From contig NZ_JRAA01000002.1 of the NCBI RefSeq assembly GCF_000787395.1, positions 310,001 through 374,000 on the forward strand: a stretch of DNA of 64,000 nucleotides, read 5' to 3'. Position 1 is the first letter of the stretch. Each line of letters begins with the position of its first letter. Below are positions 47,658-56,563 of the stretch, one piece after another. A program made the position numbers and the translations under genes. The notes under the pieces were generated by a model. The model made no database searches, was not told the origin of the DNA, and saw only the letters and a program-made list of their open reading frames with translations. The DNA is from Solemya velum gill symbiont (GTDB taxonomy: Bacteria; Pseudomonadota; Gammaproteobacteria; Chromatiales; Chromatiaceae).

Positions 47658-48635
47658 TTATAGCGTGGCGATCAGCGTTGCCCTCAGCGGTGCCGGGTAG
47701 CCCTCGACGGTTTTCAGCGAATCCCGGGGGTCAAGGAAGTCTGGTAGGGACTCAAACTGCATCCATTCGGTCGAATGCTGTTCTTCTATAAATGTACGAT
47801 TCAGGTCGACCAGGCGTACATCCCTGAAGCCCGCACGGCGCAGCCAGATCATCAACATCTCAGTCGATGGAATAAACCAGACATTGCGCATCTTGGCATA
47901 GCGCGATTCCGGTACCAGCACGCTATTTTCGCCCCCCTCGATAACGAGTGTTTCAAGCACCAGCTCACCGCCTGGCCGGAGAAGGTTTTTCAGATCGAGG
48001 AGATGCTCGATGGGCGAGCGCCGGTGGTAGAGAATCCCCATCGAGAAAAGCGTATCGAAACCGAGTCCCCGTGACGGCAACTGTTCAATACCGATCGGCA
48101 GAAGATGGACAGGCCAGTCGTTGCCGATAAAATGACGCACAGCATTGAACTGCATCAGGAACAGCAGGCTTGGATCAACACCAACCACCAGCGATGCACC
48201 CTCTCCCGCCATGCGCCATGCGTGATATCCACTGCCGCAACCGATATCGAGAACGCTGCGCTTTGCCAGTGGGGAGATGTGCGGTTTGACGCGCTCCCAT
48301 TTCCAGTCGGAACGCCACTCGGTCTCGATATCAACACCATGTAGATGGAATGGTCCCTTGCGCCAGGGACTCAGGCGCAACAGCAGTGCTTTGAGTGCAT
48401 CCCTCTCTTTTTCAGGAAGAGACGAGGTCACTGCAACACACTGCCCAAGATCGACCTCACCGTCAGCGATTTCCGGCAACTCATCCAGCACTGCCTGCCA
48501 ACGCGGCACATCACCATGGCGGCGCTGTGCAAATAACCGCTCAAGATCCTCGGGCAGGCTCTCTGCCCAGGCCTCCATACCCAACTCACGCAGGGAAGCC
48601 GTGAGCCGCTGCAGGTCAATCAGTTGGGTTTGCAT
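47658..48635 (-). CDS. cmoB: tRNA U34 carboxymethyltransferase
   Basis: Uses carboxy-SAM made by CmoA to form cmo5U34. About 325 residues from the ATG at 48635 (MQTQLIDLQ); the ATG at 48662 inside cmoA is less likely. PWRKGPFHLHGVDIETEWRSDWKWER (quoted in part, about 110-135) and the SAM site VLDIGCGSGYHAWRM (about 137-151) match the family. Overlaps cmoA by 16 bp. Confidence 0.95.
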   Translation of the reverse strand: MQTQLIDLQRLTASLRELGMEAWAESLPEDLERLFAQRRHGDVPRWQAVLDELPEIADGEVDLGQCVAVTSSLPEKERDALKALLLRLSPWRKGPFHLHGVDIETEWRSDWKWERVKPHISPLAKRSVLDIGCGSGYHAWRMAGEGASLVVGVDPSLLFLMQFNAVRHFIGNDWPVHLLPIGIEQLPSRGLGFDTLFSMGILYHRRSPIEHLLDLKNLLRPGGELVLETLVIEGGENSVLVPESRYAKMRNVWFIPSTEMLMIWLRRAGFRDVRLVDLNRTFIEEQHSTEWMQFESLPDFLDPRDSLKTVEGYPAPLRATLIATL

Positions 48636-49354
48636 GCGATCCAGGAGGAGAAGTTGAGGCACTGGAACCAGCGCGTAATATCGATAAAACCGCTCTGCCC
48701 GAGACGCTGCATGTGCTGCTCTTCAGTCTCCGGAACCAGCACATTTTCAAGCGCTGTACGCTTCTGGCTGATCTCCAGTTCGCTGTAGCCATTGGCACGT
48801 TTGAAATCGAGATAGAGCGATGTCATGCGTTCGGAAGCCTGCGGGTCACTATCGATCACCTTCTCGGATAGGATCAGTACCCCGCCCGGGCGCATGCCGG
48901 AATAGATTCGCGCGATCAGAGCGTCCCTATCTTCCGGAGGAATAAACTGCAAGGTGTAGTTGATAGCGACAACGGAGGCGTCTTCAATCAGCTCGTTACG
49001 AATGTCGGCGCACACGAAACGAACTTCTGCACCTGTGTCGTCACTTGCCAGGCATGCCTGTTTGGCAGCATCGATCATCGCCTGCGAATTATCGATACCA
49101 ATAATAGTACAGTCCGACTGATCGAGATGCTTGTGCATGGCGAGTGTGGTTGCTCCAAGTGAACAACCGAGGTCGTACAGATGGCTACCGGGCTGGGCAT
49201 AGCGACCAGCGAGCACGCCACTCATGGCAACCGCCGTGGCATAGCCGGGTACAGAACGACGTACCATGTCCGCGAACACACTGGTCACACGCTCGTCGAA
49301 GACAAAGGCCTCGAGATCGGATTGCAGGTCAGCGAAAATCCGGTCGCGTGCCAT
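48620..49354 (-). CDS. cmoA: Carboxy-SAM synthase
   Basis: Converts SAM and prephenate to carboxy-SAM for CmoB. About 244 residues from the ATG at 49354. LYDLGCSLGATTLAM (about 57-71), IIGIDNSQAMID and YTLQFIPPEDRDALI are typical. The ATG overlaps the SET gene stop (TAATG). Confidence 0.96.
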   Translation of the reverse strand: MARDRIFADLQSDLEAFVFDERVTSVFADMVRRSVPGYATAVAMSGVLAGRYAQPGSHLYDLGCSLGATTLAMHKHLDQSDCTIIGIDNSQAMIDAAKQACLASDDTGAEVRFVCADIRNELIEDASVVAINYTLQFIPPEDRDALIARIYSGMRPGGVLILSEKVIDSDPQASERMTSLYLDFKRANGYSELEISQKRTALENVLVPETEEQHMQRLGQSGFIDITRWFQCLNFSSWIACKPN

Positions 49355-49695
49355 TACTCCCACTCATCGCCGTAGTGAAAGGTGAGTTCTTCGCCTGTCG
49401 CTATATCGCGGGTCGCGAAAAGATCGGGGCCTTCGAATTCTGCATTGCCATCTGCCTCGTGGTTGAGGAAGCGCAGCAGGTTCTTGCCGCTGATACCGTA
49501 GATATCATCATGATTATCCGGATCGTAGACCCACAACACATACATACCATTGCGTGATGCACGCGGCCCGGCATAGGTGCCGATATACTCGCCTTTTTCA
49601 AACGGCACTGCAGCGAACAGGCCAGTGCCGTGAATGGCTGAATCTGCTGAATAGACATAATGACTCAGTTCGTTGTTGGATACTCTCTTGCTCAT
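49354..49695 (-). CDS. SET-domain protein
   Basis: A compact 113-residue SET-domain protein, presumably a lysine methyltransferase or a relative. SAIHGTGLFAAVPFEKGEYIGTYAG (in part, about 18-40), RFLNHEADGNAEF (the NHS/NHE pseudoknot, about 75-87) and GEELTFHYGDEW (about 101-112) match the family. The ATG at 49695 overlaps the previous stop by four bases (ATGA), and its own stop overlaps cmoA. Bacterial substrates are not known; possible targets are ribosomal or DNA-binding proteins. Confidence 0.82.
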   Translation of the reverse strand: MSKRVSNNELSHYVYSADSAIHGTGLFAAVPFEKGEYIGTYAGPRASRNGMYVLWVYDPDNHDDIYGISGKNLLRFLNHEADGNAEFEGPDLFATRDIATGEELTFHYGDEWE

Positions 49696-50510
49696 AACTC
49701 CTCGTCCAGCGGCAGGCTCTGTGCCGCAACATAATGACCTGTGCCAATCTCCTGCCAGCCAACCTGGTGCTGACGCACCTCTCCATCGACACTGTAGATA
49801 GCGGCAATCTGCGACAGGCTGATAAACTCTTTCGATGTACCACGCCACATGACAATCAGTTTCTCGACCAGTTCCAGGTCGTCACGACCGGCAACAATGC
49901 GCCAGTGTTGCCCCTGCGGCAACAGCTTGAGACTGGCGTCAAACAGCTCCTCGTGCAGATGCGCAAGACAGTTTGGCTTGACGCGCATCATCTCCTCGGG
50001 TGAAGCAACCGTCACCGGTAGCTGCACAACAGTTGATTCAACATCCATCATGACCGGGTAAAAAGGTGTTTGCCCGCGCGTATCTGAGGCAAACTTCAAA
50101 CCCGCATCCTGTTCGCATGCGAAAAGCTCCGGGTGCAACTGGTAGTTTGCTGCGGCATGCATCTGTGGCTGTTCACCAAACAATTCTGACCATTCTGACA
50201 CACCCCTGTTCCACTGTTCACGAATCCAGGATGCATCGGCATGAGCTGCCTTGTTGCTCCACATCTGCGGATCATGACTGCTCATACCAACGTCATGTCC
50301 GGCAGCTGCAATCGCTTTCAGACTCTCGGCCTGGCGCCTGATCTCACCACGGCCGGCCAGGCGGCGCGTCCAGGGAAGTGCGTGATCGGTGCCGGTCGAT
50401 ACAAAGAATGTCGCACTGATCTCGTAGGATCGCAACAGTTCCAGAATCTGCGTAAGTGGGTCACCACAGGCTGAAACCGTGTTGATCATAATGCTCAGTG
50501 TGATCCGCAT
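49692..50510 (-). CDS. ArnD-like polysaccharide deacetylase relative, probably inactive
   Basis: A 272-residue NodB-fold protein most like ArnD (deformylase of undecaprenyl-phosphate-aminoarabinose). Aligned by eye, the metal ligands fail: the first Asp pair (RIDVDT in ArnD) is LSIMINT here, and the AWDH segment is SSHDPQMW. The second substrate region SDTRGQTPFYPV is kept. A catalytic deacetylase is therefore unlikely; a binding or regulatory role is possible. It is the first gene of a four-gene overlapping chain to cmoB. Confidence 0.75.
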   Translation of the reverse strand: MRITLSIMINTVSACGDPLTQILELLRSYEISATFFVSTGTDHALPWTRRLAGRGEIRRQAESLKAIAAAGHDVGMSSHDPQMWSNKAAHADASWIREQWNRGVSEWSELFGEQPQMHAAANYQLHPELFACEQDAGLKFASDTRGQTPFYPVMMDVESTVVQLPVTVASPEEMMRVKPNCLAHLHEELFDASLKLLPQGQHWRIVAGRDDLELVEKLIVMWRGTSKEFISLSQIAAIYSVDGEVRQHQVGWQEIGTGHYVAAQSLPLDEEL

Positions 50511-50563
50511 TGAGTTCCAGTCGTTTATTCAGTTATTGAAATTAATGTGAGAGGAGAGATGGA

Positions 50564-50806
50564 TCAACTGCCCGTGGAGTATTTTGCTTCAACCGTTGCA
50601 ATGGCGTCATCCAGCGTACAACTGGTTTCTCCGTAAACCGCCATGATCTCTTTTAGTTCGATAAGTACCTGGCGGCGCTGCACATCATTGAGGCTTTCCG
50701 TGTCAGGAAGAGTGCGCCCTGCTTCCAGCTCTGCAATGTAGCCCCATACGGCTTTGCAGCCATTCTGGCAGAGCGATTCAACGACGATTTCGACAGCTGT
50801 GTGCAT
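50564..50806 (-). CDS. Small hypothetical protein
   Basis: An 80-residue soluble protein with two N-terminal cysteines (LCQNGCKAVWGY, CxxxC) and a helical acidic body. It lies upstream of the ArnD-like gene, 54 bp away on the same strand, and may belong to that transcript. No family recognised. Confidence 0.65.
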   Translation of the reverse strand: MHTAVEIVVESLCQNGCKAVWGYIAELEAGRTLPDTESLNDVQRRQVLIELKEIMAVYGETSCTLDDAIATVEAKYSTGS

Positions 50807-50943
50807 TTATTCAATGAATCATCAGTGGGAGATTCTGATTATTATAGCGCGGTAAGCGCCTGTTTCGCATCTTCAAACAGCCTTTATCAATTCCCGGCAC
50901 GATATCTGCTTGTCATTGGACATGACAATCAGACTGGACTGTT

Positions 50944-51726
50944 ATGAAACCAGGCAATTTACTGGTCTTTACCGATCTTGACGGCACTCTTTTAGAGCAT
51001 GATGGCTATTCATGGGATAAAGCCCGCACTGCATTGGTGCGCCTGCACGAAAGTGGCGTTCCGACTATACCGGTATCAAGCAAGACATTGGCTGAACTCG
51101 AAGTGCTGGCAGAGCTCATCGGTTTCAACGGTCCGATTGTCGGGGAGAACGGCTGCGTGATTCGTTTTCCTGATTGTGAAATCGATATCGCTCCACCCGG
51201 TTATGAAAGGATTTGCACATTTCTGGAAGATTGCAGAATAAGAGATGGCTACCAATTCACCGGTTTTGCCGACATGAGCGTGGAAGCGGTTACCGAATCA
51301 ACAGAACTATCGTTTGAAGAAGCGGCACTGGCCAAGCAGAGACTGGCATCGGAACCCCTGCTGTGGCAAGACAGCGCAGCAAGGCTGCAGGCATTCAAGC
51401 TGCAGGCTGAACATGCCGGATTGGTCACACTACATGGCGGCCGTTTCCTGCACCTGCTCGGCAACACGAACAAGGGCGAGGCTCTTAACTCAATCACCGA
51501 GTGGTACCGCGGCCAGGGTTATGCAATCAAACAAACGATTGCCCTTGGAGATAGCGACAACGACCGCCTGATGCTTGAAGCAGCAGATGTCCCCATCATT
51601 ATCCGCAAACCGGACAAATCACACATAACACTCGAAGAGCGCACTGATGCACTGCTCAGCAGCAAACCCGGACCTGCCGGATGGAACGAAATGATCCTGC
51701 AACAACTTGACACTATCAGGAGTTAA
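50944..51726 (+). CDS. gpgP: Glucosyl-3-phosphoglycerate phosphatase (MpgP/GpgP-type HAD)
   Basis: A 260-residue HAD phosphatase of the MpgP group. Motif I FTDLDGTLLEHDGY (nucleophile D, about 10), motif II in TIPVSSK (about 41-45) and motif III/IV in IALGDSDNDRLML (about 199-211) are intact. It removes the phosphate from glucosyl- or mannosyl-3-phosphoglycerate. Two bases upstream of the GT81 synthase, which points to glucosylglycerate. Confidence 0.88.
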   Translation: MKPGNLLVFTDLDGTLLEHDGYSWDKARTALVRLHESGVPTIPVSSKTLAELEVLAELIGFNGPIVGENGCVIRFPDCEIDIAPPGYERICTFLEDCRIRDGYQFTGFADMSVEAVTESTELSFEEAALAKQRLASEPLLWQDSAARLQAFKLQAEHAGLVTLHGGRFLHLLGNTNKGEALNSITEWYRGQGYAIKQTIALGDSDNDRLMLEAADVPIIIRKPDKSHITLEERTDALLSSKPGPAGWNEMILQQLDTIRS

Positions 51727-51728
51727 CC

Positions 51729-52943
51729 ATGGCTGATTTCTACCAGCACAGCAAGCTCACCACGCTGCATAAACTGACCGATCGGCCGATTGATGAACTG
51801 GAGAATGAACTCACAAGCTTTTCAAGCACACGCCCTATGGCACTGGTTTTGCCAAGCCTTTTTTCCGAACTGGAAGGACCAGCCCTGCCAAAAATAGTTG
51901 ATGCGCTTCAGCATGCGTATTACATCGGCGACATTATCATCGGGCTTGACCGCTGCGACAGTGAGCAGTTTGCCCACGCTCAGCAGTTCTTCTCGGAACT
52001 TCCCCAGCGAACACACCTGCTGTGGCACGATGGCCCGCGCCTGAGCGCACTGGACAAGGAACTTCAAACAGAGGGATTGGCACCACCGGAGCCCGGCAAA
52101 GGTAGAAATGTCTGGTACTGTCTTGGTTATGCAATGGCACTTGAGCATGTTGAAGTTGTCGGTCTACATGACTGTGACATTCTCACTTACTCACGTGAAC
52201 TGCCGGCCAGGCTACTTTATCCGCTGAGCCACCCGCGCTTCGACTTTCAATACGCAAAAGGCTACTACGCGCGCGTTAACGGCGATCTTCTGAGCGGGCG
52301 TGTGACACGCCTGTTTGTCACTCCGCTACTGCGTGCGTTGAAAAAAATAGTTGGCTCGATCGATTACCTCGAGTACATGGACAGCTTCCGCTATCCTCTC
52401 TCCGGTGAATTTGCCATGTCACGTGATTTGCTCTCGCAGGTAAGAATTCCAAGCGACTGGGGACTGGAAGTTGGCTTGCTTTCAGAGGTCTACCGAAACA
52501 TATCACTCAAGCAGGTCTGCCAGGTCGATATTGCCGATAACTATGATCATAAGCACCAGGAATTGTCGGCCGAAGACCGTGCAGCAGGACTTGCAAAAAT
52601 GAGCACGGATATCGCCAAGTCTATCTATCGCAAACTGGCTACCGAAGGCATTGAAATCAGCCCGTCCTTTATGCGCACCCTAAAGGCCACGTATTTACGC
52701 ATCGCACTCGATTTTGTTGAAATGTACTACGACGATGCCAAAATCAACGGCCTCTCTTTCCACCGCCACTCGGAAGAGGGAGCGATTGAGGTCTTTCAGC
52801 AGAGTATTGTCGATGCGGGGGAATCTTTCGCTGCCAACCCGCTTGAGACACCATTCATTCCGAACTGGAAGCGCATTCTCTCCGCACTGCCTGATTTCGA
52901 AAAGCGCCTGTTTGATGCTGTTGCCGAGGATTCAAAGGTTTAA
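51729..52943 (+). CDS. gpgS: Glucosyl-3-phosphoglycerate synthase (GT81)
   Basis: A 404-residue retaining glycosyltransferase. It transfers glucose from a nucleotide sugar to 3-phosphoglycerate. A GT-A fold with the metal-binding DCD in GLHDCDILTYSRELPARLL (about 140) and EFAMSRDLLSQVRIPSDWGLEVGLLSEVY (quoted in part) identifies GpgS. The product is dephosphorylated by the preceding enzyme to the osmolyte glucosylglycerate. Confidence 0.9.
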   Translation: MADFYQHSKLTTLHKLTDRPIDELENELTSFSSTRPMALVLPSLFSELEGPALPKIVDALQHAYYIGDIIIGLDRCDSEQFAHAQQFFSELPQRTHLLWHDGPRLSALDKELQTEGLAPPEPGKGRNVWYCLGYAMALEHVEVVGLHDCDILTYSRELPARLLYPLSHPRFDFQYAKGYYARVNGDLLSGRVTRLFVTPLLRALKKIVGSIDYLEYMDSFRYPLSGEFAMSRDLLSQVRIPSDWGLEVGLLSEVYRNISLKQVCQVDIADNYDHKHQELSAEDRAAGLAKMSTDIAKSIYRKLATEGIEISPSFMRTLKATYLRIALDFVEMYYDDAKINGLSFHRHSEEGAIEVFQQSIVDAGESFAANPLETPFIPNWKRILSALPDFEKRLFDAVAEDSKV

Positions 52944-52957
52944 TCGCAACGAATCCC

Positions 52958-54700
52958 TCACTCTTTCTCGGGCAGCAGCCACACGGCCTGCAGGGGAAGC
53001 ATGCGCAAGGTATCAGCTGACATATCAGGTATCTCCTGGTGCAGTACGTCGAACCAGTTGACCTTTTCCCCATAGATTTCGGAGAGGTCAATCTCCATCA
53101 CCCGGCTTTTCAGGTTATGCAATGCGAGCACCTCCTGCTGGCCATCCAGGCTGGTACGCATGATTCCGAATATGCCATCCGGCAAATCAAGCACCCTCTG
53201 CGGTGCCTCCGGATGAAACGCCTTGATCCCCTGGCGGATTTTCAGGCGACGCGCGTATTCAGGGAACACCCTGCCCGTTTCGGTTAACGGATGATCGATC
53301 AGGTTCTCAAGTTCGGGACCATCCCATTTACGCCTGTTGATACTGCGCGTCATGCCTGTTCGCTCAACACCAACCGGGTCATTCGGCGTTCCTGCAAGTG
53401 CATTGATATAAACCGCGGGTATGCCTCGCAAGGCAAGCGGCATCGTCTGCGAAAGAGAAAAGCGTGATATATGCCAGCGATCTGGAATCTCTTCAGGGTG
53501 CCGGAAAGCATCAAAGTAACTGATATTCAGCTCGTAGGGACGATCCTGTCCGTCGCTGTTTGCACGCATCGAAACAAAGGCGCCTCTCGAGCGCATCTCC
53601 TCGATCAGTTCATCGACCTCGTCGTCGGGAATAATGCCTTCCAGCGGACGCAGTCCGACACCGTCATGTGACGCAGTAAAATTCAGGTATGTACAGCCGG
53701 CCGGTCGCTCCTCCTGGTCAAGATGCATCGCCCATTGCGTCAGGTAGCGTGTCGACTCCGTATGGATTGCATGCAGTATCAGCGGTGGCAGGCTGAACTG
53801 GTAAATCATGTCAGCCTCATCACCTTCACCGAAGTAGCCGATATTCTCTGCATGCGGCACATTGGTCTCTGTCAGCAATATCGCCCCCGGTTCGAGAACT
53901 TCCATCAGGGTGCGAAACAGCTTGACCACCTCGTGCGTCTGCGGCAAATGGATACAACTGCTGCCCAGCTCTTTCCATAAAAATGCCACCGCATCCAGAC
54001 GTACTGCACGTGCGCCATGGCGTACATAGTCCAGCAGGGTGTCGATAAACTCCAGCAACACCTCGGGGTTAGCGTAGTTCAGGTCGATCTGGTCATTACT
54101 GAAAGTCGCCCACACGTGACGATTGCCGCGCGGCGTCCTTACCCGACTTAACAGCGGGGATGCCCTTGGGCGCACAACCATCGACAGATTTTTTGACTCC
54201 TCTTCATCGACCTCAATGACATAGTCCCTGCCCGGCGATGCATCCTGGACATAGTTGACAAACCACAGGTGCTCACGCGACATGTGATTGAGCACCAGGT
54301 CAAACATCAGGTCGAAATTCTGCTTGAAAGCTGCAATATCATCCCAATCACCAAGGTCAGGATTGACACTGCGGAAATCTGAAACTGAAAAGCCGTCATC
54401 CGAACTGTAGGGAAAAAATGGCAAAATATGCACCATGCTGAAGACGTTATGCAGACGGCGGTCGAGAAACTGTTTCAATCCTGCCAGCGGCTTCATACCC
54501 GGATACTGGACGCTGTCACCGTACGTGATGAGCATAATGTCCTGCTCATCCCACTTGGCGCGTTTGAGGCACTCCCCCTGGCGCAGTTCAATATGGTGAC
54601 TGATCACCTGGTGCAACCGCGGCAGCAGTTCCTGCGCCTGTTCACCATAAAGCACACCAAGATGGTGCAACAGCCGGCTATCAAGATCAGTTTGCGTCAT
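52958..54700 (-). CDS. GH13_18 phosphorylase, probable glucosylglycerate phosphorylase
   Basis: A 580-residue sucrose-phosphorylase-like enzyme. Nucleophile D is in RLDAVAFLWKE (about 228), acid/base E in LLTETNVPH (about 269) and the third carboxylate in NFTASHDGVGLRP (about 336). In GH13_18 this group includes glucosylglycerate phosphorylase (E. coli YcjM and Meiothermus enzymes). The adjacent gpgP-gpgS genes on the opposite strand support that substrate over sucrose. It would release glucose-1-phosphate and glycerate. Only about 14 bp separates it from gpgS, tail to tail. Confidence 0.85.
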   Translation of the reverse strand: MTQTDLDSRLLHHLGVLYGEQAQELLPRLHQVISHHIELRQGECLKRAKWDEQDIMLITYGDSVQYPGMKPLAGLKQFLDRRLHNVFSMVHILPFFPYSSDDGFSVSDFRSVNPDLGDWDDIAAFKQNFDLMFDLVLNHMSREHLWFVNYVQDASPGRDYVIEVDEEESKNLSMVVRPRASPLLSRVRTPRGNRHVWATFSNDQIDLNYANPEVLLEFIDTLLDYVRHGARAVRLDAVAFLWKELGSSCIHLPQTHEVVKLFRTLMEVLEPGAILLTETNVPHAENIGYFGEGDEADMIYQFSLPPLILHAIHTESTRYLTQWAMHLDQEERPAGCTYLNFTASHDGVGLRPLEGIIPDDEVDELIEEMRSRGAFVSMRANSDGQDRPYELNISYFDAFRHPEEIPDRWHISRFSLSQTMPLALRGIPAVYINALAGTPNDPVGVERTGMTRSINRRKWDGPELENLIDHPLTETGRVFPEYARRLKIRQGIKAFHPEAPQRVLDLPDGIFGIMRTSLDGQQEVLALHNLKSRVMEIDLSEIYGEKVNWFDVLHQEIPDMSADTLRMLPLQAVWLLPEKE

Positions 54701-54829
54701 CGTATTACCATTTCCTCGCTTTCCTGACAGTTTATATGCAAAACCAGTGCCAATATTCTGGTCTCACCTGCTTGCATACCCCCGCCATGATTCTCTATGA
54801 TAAAAATAGAGAACATAAAGAGAACGCCG

Positions 54830-56059
54830 ATGCCGATTTCCAACTGGCCACGTGCTATCGCGCTGGTCGATATGAACGCCTTTTTCGCCTCCGTTGAACA
54901 GCTCGATTTCCCGCAGCTACGCGAGCAGCCTGTTGCCGTCACCAATGGCGAGAGGGGCACCTGCATCATCACCTCCAGCTACGAGGCGCGTGCGCAGGGC
55001 ATCAGGACCGGTATGCGATTGCGTGAGGCGCGCAAGCTCTGTCCCGGGATCGTCCAGCGCCCCGCGCGCCCTCGCCGTTATGCGCAAGTCTCAACGAAAA
55101 TCATGGGGGCACTGGCATGCATTACGCCGGATATCGAGATCTTCTCGGTCGATGAAGCCTTCCTCGACCTGACACATATGCTGCCGCTGCAGCAACGCGA
55201 TCCCGAGTGGCTCGCACAAATGATCCAGCGCCAGGTATGGAATGCCTCCAGCCTGCCCTGCTCGGTGGGACTGTCAGGCGACAAAACAACCGCAAAAGTT
55301 GCCGCAAAACAGAAAAAACCGAAAGGCATCACCGTGGTGGTGCCCTGGCAGTCCGCTGCTTTTCTCGCACCACTGCCGGTCACAGACCTGTGCGGTATCA
55401 ACCGTGGCATCGGCGGCTGGCTTGAGCAGCGTGGCGTCACAACATGCGGCCAGATGAGGCAGCTTCCCATCAGTGAACTGGCACGGCGTTTCGGTAATCC
55501 CGGCAGGCGTATCTGGTACATGGCACAGGGGCTGGACCCTGAACCCGTTATCACCACGGTTGCAGACCCCAAATCTGTCGGACATGGCAAGGTGATGCCA
55601 CCCGGTACGACTGACAGGCGTGTCGTGCTGACCTATCTCGGCCACATGACAGTCAAGGTCGCTGCACGCCTGCGTCATTATGAACTGGAAGCGTCGCTGT
55701 TCTTTTTCGGTTTGCGCACAGACTATGGCTGGCTCGGCACCAAGGTGAGGACCACGCCGACAAATGACAGCCATATCATCTACGAGGCCTGTATTGAGTT
55801 CCTGCGCGATGAGTGGCGCGGCGAGGGAATCTCACAAATCCAGGTCACTGCGCTTAACCCGGCTCAAATGCAGATTCAGCCTGACCTGTTTGCCGTGGAG
55901 GACAACCGCAAGCAACTCCTTAACCGGACCGTGGATGCCATTAACAGCAAGTTCGGAGCACTCTCAATCGCACCCGGCATCCTGGTGCAACGCTCCGATA
56001 TGCCGGACGTGATTGCACCGGCATGGAAGCCGATCGGGATACGCCAGACGATTGAATAA
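54830..56059 (+). CDS. dinB: Y-family DNA polymerase, Pol IV type
   Basis: Translesion polymerase of about 409 residues from ATG 54830; an ATG at 54797 would add 11. Catalytic carboxylates are in LVDMNAFFASVEQ (about 13) and FSVDEAFLDL (about 110, DE). The little-finger domain follows. The fingers region RGTCIITSSYEARAQGIRTG is DinB-like rather than UmuC-like. No clear LexA box was found upstream. Likely lacks a full beta-clamp peptide (QLxLF) at its end. Confidence 0.9.
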   Translation: MPISNWPRAIALVDMNAFFASVEQLDFPQLREQPVAVTNGERGTCIITSSYEARAQGIRTGMRLREARKLCPGIVQRPARPRRYAQVSTKIMGALACITPDIEIFSVDEAFLDLTHMLPLQQRDPEWLAQMIQRQVWNASSLPCSVGLSGDKTTAKVAAKQKKPKGITVVVPWQSAAFLAPLPVTDLCGINRGIGGWLEQRGVTTCGQMRQLPISELARRFGNPGRRIWYMAQGLDPEPVITTVADPKSVGHGKVMPPGTTDRRVVLTYLGHMTVKVAARLRHYELEASLFFFGLRTDYGWLGTKVRTTPTNDSHIIYEACIEFLRDEWRGEGISQIQVTALNPAQMQIQPDLFAVEDNRKQLLNRTVDAINSKFGALSIAPGILVQRSDMPDVIAPAWKPIGIRQTIE

Positions 56060-56069
56060 ATCACGCTGC

Positions 56070-56092
56070 AGGAGCCCCGAGGCGGGGCTCCT
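56070..56092. repeat. REP-like palindrome
   Basis: AGGAGCCCCG / CGGGGCTCCT (10-bp arms, 3-nt loop), related to the element at 5620-5692. It follows dinB and may end its transcript, although no T-run follows. Confidence 0.6.
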
Positions 56093-56144
56093 ACAATCCC
56101 ACTTTCTGGCAAAGGGTCTAGAATATAGGCAGAGGTAACAGACA

Positions 56145-56525
56145 ATGAAGAGATTACTGGTTTTGGTCGTTATGAGCATGTTGCTCGGCGGCTGTGTTCT
56201 GCCAACAGAAAAAGGCAACGTGAAAGAGGCTGATCCCGATAACAGAAACCACTTCGACAAAGTGACCCTGCGACCCGGCGATTCTGCAATCTGCATGGAG
56301 GAGCCATGCGCTGTCTATTTCGTCATGCCGTCCGGCGATGGTGAATTAACCATCAAGGGCAACAATGTCTACCCGGAAGCTTTTCCGGCAGGTCAGACAG
56401 TTTTCCTCGGCAGCTACTGGGGTGGCAGTTACACCTTTCATGCAGAGGGAACAGAGACCCCTGTCAGCTACCTGACAGTGATTCGCAGCGGTGGTGGCGA
56501 TGGAGACTTCAGCAGCGGCCGGTGA
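56145..56525 (+). CDS. Small lipoprotein, unknown function
   Basis: A 126-residue lipoprotein. Lipobox LLGGC (cysteine about 17). The mature domain is beta-rich with CMEEPCAVYF and several Gly-rich strands, ending in a Gly-rich tail (GGGDGDF). It looks like a small immunoglobulin-like or beta-sandwich domain. No family recognised. It follows dinB by 86 bp and is convergent with the Hyi-like gene. Confidence 0.7.
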   Translation: MKRLLVLVVMSMLLGGCVLPTEKGNVKEADPDNRNHFDKVTLRPGDSAICMEEPCAVYFVMPSGDGELTIKGNNVYPEAFPAGQTVFLGSYWGGSYTFHAEGTETPVSYLTVIRSGGGDGDFSSGR

Positions 56526-56563
56526 AGTTTGAGTGCGCAGGATTGAGCTTGTCTGCCCTTGCA

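Noticed and set aside
54701-54829. LexA box before dinB
   Set aside because: No CTGT-N8-ACAG was found; the CTGACAG and CCAGT pieces do not form a site.
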